A stretch of 64,000 bases of DNA. It comes from Nautilus pompilius (Eukaryota > Mollusca > Cephalopoda > Nautilida > Nautilidae). Below, in pieces: positions 61,095-64,000 of the stretch. A model generated the notes under the pieces. That model had not been told where the DNA came from. It worked only from the letters and a program-made list of their open reading frames with translations, and did not search any database. Position 1 is the first letter of the stretch. The number at the start of each line of letters is the position of its first letter. The stretch spans positions 1,460,501-1,524,500 of the forward strand of contig JACATO010000612.1 of the NCBI GenBank assembly GCA_018389105.1, written 5' to 3'. The position numbers and the translations under genes were made by a program.

Positions 61095-61320
61095 CTTACT
61101 ACAACTCCTCCTCCTCTTTAGATATTGGAGGAAACTGAAGTGAAGTACCCAGAGAAAACCAAAGTAGCCAACTGGCTGGCTGATGAATAAAAACAAGACA
61201 ATACCATGCCAGGGAAGTATAGTAAACAGAGTTGGTCCCCTGTGGGAATTGAAATGAAGTTCTCAACCACAGCAGTCCAACAGTATGTCACTAGATCGCC
61301 ATACTGCCTATTCTGTACTA
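61095..61320 (-). mobile_element. tRNA-derived SINE (copy 2)
   Basis: Read on minus, the head has an A-box-like TGGCGATCTAGTG (61,289-61,301 complement) and a B-box-like CATTTCAATTCCC (about 61,243-61,257). GGACCAACTCTGTTTACTAT and ACTTCCCTGG follow, paralleling the SINE at 11.9 kb, and then a GGTTTTCTCTGGGTACTTC / AGTTTCCTCC body. The minus-strand open frames here (76 and 81 codons) are shadows. It is diverged but clearly the same family as copy 1, inserted in the opposite direction. Confidence 0.77.
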
Positions 61321-62810
61321 TAAAATAGCAAGTAACACAGAACACCAAGGAGTATTAATAATCAACACAAAATGCCTATTGACCAATATAGTTAGTAGTA
61401 CAGAAATTATTTACATAAAAAAGTTGTGGTAATTTTTGCTTTTTTGTTTTGTTTTTCTTTTAGGTAAACTAGCTCATTGTCAACACTTACAAGCTAGCAG
61501 GCAGCTTGATGATACAAGCAGGTATAGTCAAGTTCACTATCATAAAACATTCTCAGTACAAAGCATGGCTATTTTTGTATTAAAATTCAACAATTACTTC
61601 ATCAATAACCTGACAGAGCATCATAAAGTTTAATGGGAGACAACTACAGGACCATCTTATAAGATCGCTGCCATTAAAATCTGGCAATTAATAAAAAAAA
61701 CTTTTTTTTTTGTTTAATCCACTGAAGCCTCTGGGAATTATAAATTAACAAATTTTTTTTTTAATTCATCATTATATCCCAGGCAAATAGGTATTATCAT
61801 GCAACAATGTTGATGGGGAAACCCATTAACTAAAAGAAAGCAAAGTGGTCACACTGTCATTCACCAACTAGCAAGTTATCTCTTCTTTCAAACCATTAAA
61901 TGTCTTCTCAGCATAAACTTTGCCTGTTCAGCATTTTGGGATAGCAGGAAGGAAAGAAAAGTTTTTTTAAAAAATTGTGATCGATACATTTCGGTATTGC
62001 AGATTTTTTTTTTCTTTTCAGCTGTGCTAAAAAAGATTCAAAATGTCTCCAAAATGGGTATCAAAAAGTAGTACAAGGTTTTTTTTTCAGATCAATGCAT
62101 TATTTTGGCTCTTTCTCAGACTTTGTTAGAAACAATATTTTTGAAACAATTACATTTTAGACATGTTCCATAAATCATTATTCAGTGGATGTAAAATGTT
62201 GCACAACTCAAAGATTTGAGATTCCTAGATTTTTCAACATTTTTTTTTTGTTCTGTAATCTTAAAATTTACCATCTCAGCAACATTACAACCTATAACTA
62301 CAAACCAATATTAATCTCATCTGAAAAATCCTTTACTTACTAACCAGGCCACAATTAAGGTTTCATTGGTATTTGATCACTAGTAGAACATTTTCTCCAC
62401 TTGTTGCTTGCTGCATACCTATTATGTTAACAGTGAATCTTAAATTAATATTTATCAAATGAATACTTATCTACATTAGAAAACATTGGCAAAAAATTGG
62501 GCATTATATATACTAGGTGAAATACAATTACTTCCTGCAGTTAGTTACTAATAACTCAAAAGCCATAATACATATTAAGAGAAGAATACATATACAAGGG
62601 GTCAGGGGAATGCATTCCAGAAGTCTTTTGGATTTTGCCAGTGAGAAACACTGTTTATACTGTGTGACATCATACTACAATGATCATATCAGTTTTAAAA
62701 GTTAGTTTTTTCTGAAACAAATGTCAACTCTAACAGAAAACAGTAAAAAATTAAATTACCAATGCCAATTTATTGAGAGAATTTTATTAGCATTTTGCTG
62801 AACTGGTTTA
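61321..62810. other. AT-rich non-coding stretch
   Basis: Many T runs. No gene is seen. Confidence 0.5.
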
Positions 62811-62814
62811 ATTT

Positions 62815-63040
62815 ATTACATTAAGTGTGCTCACAATGTCCGCCACCATTCTAAATAACAGCTTTCAGACAACTGTGTACAACTATCTTATTTCTGATGA
62901 CACTTGCTGAATTTCTGAAACAACTTTCAAGGCATCCTGATCATGGTACATCAGCCACAGATCCTTTCTCCTCAAATTTATGGATGGTATTACACAAGGC
63001 CCTTAGGTTACAACCAACCCCTGTCATGACAAAAGAGACA
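62815..63040 (-). pseudogene. mariner/Tc1-like transposase scrap, internally deleted
   Basis: On minus, 62,930-63,010 reads NTIHKFEEKGSVADVP, stop, SG, which matches the helix-turn-helix linker (xRTIxxFEExGSVxDxPRSGRP) of several mariner/Tc1-like transposases. Only about 80 bp further comes NGGGHCEHT, stop, like the C-terminal NGGHFEHLL of the same families. The entire catalytic core is missing between them, so this is an internally deleted relic. Confidence 0.55.
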
Positions 63041-63179
63041 AAGCCACTATTGCATTACATTTAGTGCTATAGAAAATGCTTCAGATATGCTATGCAATCT
63101 TGGAACAGGCAAAATTATACATCTGACCCCTCTCTAAGCTTTTATATAGAAAAATGTCAAAGGTAACAACACATAGCAT

Positions 63180-63400
63180 TATGGCACCCCCAAAGGATGA
63201 AATCTGCAACCTAAGAGAATTTATTTCGCTTGAACCCCTGTGTATGCATACTCTTGTTAGTTAATGCATGCGCTATGGTTTAGGGATCGTAAGTAATAGG
63301 CTGCAAAAATTAACTTTATAGTTATTTCGTGCATAGAGAGATTTTTATCAGTTGATGCTAATTCAATATAACAATCATCCCAAAATACCATGATGATGCC
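63180..63400. other. candidate conserved non-coding element I
   Basis: Complex sequence containing GTTAGTTAATGCATGCGCTA and GTAATAGGCTGCAAAAATTA, with no homopolymers and no open frame. Weak call from texture. Confidence 0.25.
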
Positions 63401-63639
63401 ACATACATATATGTGTTATAACATAATTAAGAGCCTGAAACATATGGTGTCTAATCTATTACTTATATTAGGGTTTTTTAAAAATGATTCTAAAAAGATG
63501 GAGACCTTATTACAGTTTTTAAGAAAAAATTTTCCATGATAACTCAAAGACATGCAATATGACCAAAGATTCCTCAGTTTAGGAGAGTTGTAAAATGCTG
63601 TCAGGCACATTGATATGTTTAAGTCACTCAACTTATAAA

Positions 63640-64000
63640 GCTGTCAAACACACTTGTGATGCACTAACTCATGAAAATCAGAGAAATGGCCTGAAAAATA
63701 GTCCAATGACTGCTCTCCAGATCCAATAACAAACCCCTAACAGTAATGGTCAACTGTTTGTTAAAATCTACCATTTGAAATTAACTTCACTAGGCAGGCC
63801 TTTGTTTAAGGCCCTCATTTGTTGGACTGGCATTGATAGACTACTGTCACTACATAAGGTTGTCCTGGACAAGAGTTTGGCCAAAACAAATCTTTTCACA
63901 AATAAGTGTTATTTTGTTGGATTTCTATCACAGTTGGCTACAAATATAGACATGTCAGAGAGAGCCTTTGTAAATGTCATTCAAAATAACAAATATAGTG
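63640..64000. other. repeat-free terminal stretch
   Basis: Higher-complexity sequence up to the window end, including a palindromic GCCTTTGTTTAAGGC near 63,799-63,813. No coding frame is visible. It could be part of another regulatory element cut by the window edge. Confidence 0.22.

Overview
This is eukaryotic, almost certainly animal, nuclear DNA. It is strongly AT-rich and full of short homopolymers and microsatellites. It has no operons, no ribosomal or transfer RNA genes, and no host protein-coding exon that I can recognise. Almost every long open frame is a chance frame or a fragment of a transposable element. The mix of elements (tRNA-derived SINEs, an RNase-H-bearing LINE, GTF2IRD2/ZBED-like hATs, Tigger/pogo elements, Tc1/mariner, a MULE) fits a metazoan. 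The Tc1-type MITE, the Tigger ends and the SINE tail resemble repeats of aquatic vertebrates, so I lean to a chordate, but the species cannot be read from this sequence.

Layout. 0-14 kb: a decayed hAT transposase (about 2.1-4.0 kb, minus), several higher-complexity islands that look like conserved non-coding DNA (4.8-5.7, 9.2-10.0 and 13.1-13.6 kb), and a tRNA-derived SINE (11.8-12.1 kb). 15-25.3 kb: a dense transposon graveyard. It holds a LINE 3' end with RNase H and zinc-knuckle remnants, a second hAT (minus), a Tc1-like fragment (minus), a third hAT with both terminal repeats (21,027-23,778) that carries a Tigger-type MITE nested inside it, a Tc1/mariner transposase (minus), and a second copy of the LINE 3' end. 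26.6-27.2 kb: a compound CT/CTAT microsatellite of about 550 bp. 29.8-31.7 kb: a complete-ended but decayed Tigger element. 33.3-36 kb: the most striking non-repetitive stretch, with candidate regulatory elements. 39.6-41.0 kb: a foldback element with inverted arms of 400-500 bp. 43.8-44.3 kb: another candidate conserved island. 45.6-46.4 kb: an internally deleted Tigger copy that keeps an intact reading frame for the DNA-binding part of its transposase. 49.0-51.1 kb: a Tc1-type MITE with TA target sites, then a MULE transposase remnant. 54.6-56.5 kb: a fourth hAT remnant. 58.7-59.3 kb: a MITE-like element. 61.1-61.3 kb: a second SINE. 62.8-63.1 kb: a mariner remnant.

Taken together the window looks like a gene desert or a very large intron. 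Mobile DNA fills it, and it may hold distal regulatory elements for a gene outside the window. No new enzymatic or defence system is visible. The items most worth checking are the foldback element, the candidate non-coding elements (especially 33.3-34.2 kb), and the Tigger copy with an intact DNA-binding-only frame together with its related MITE.
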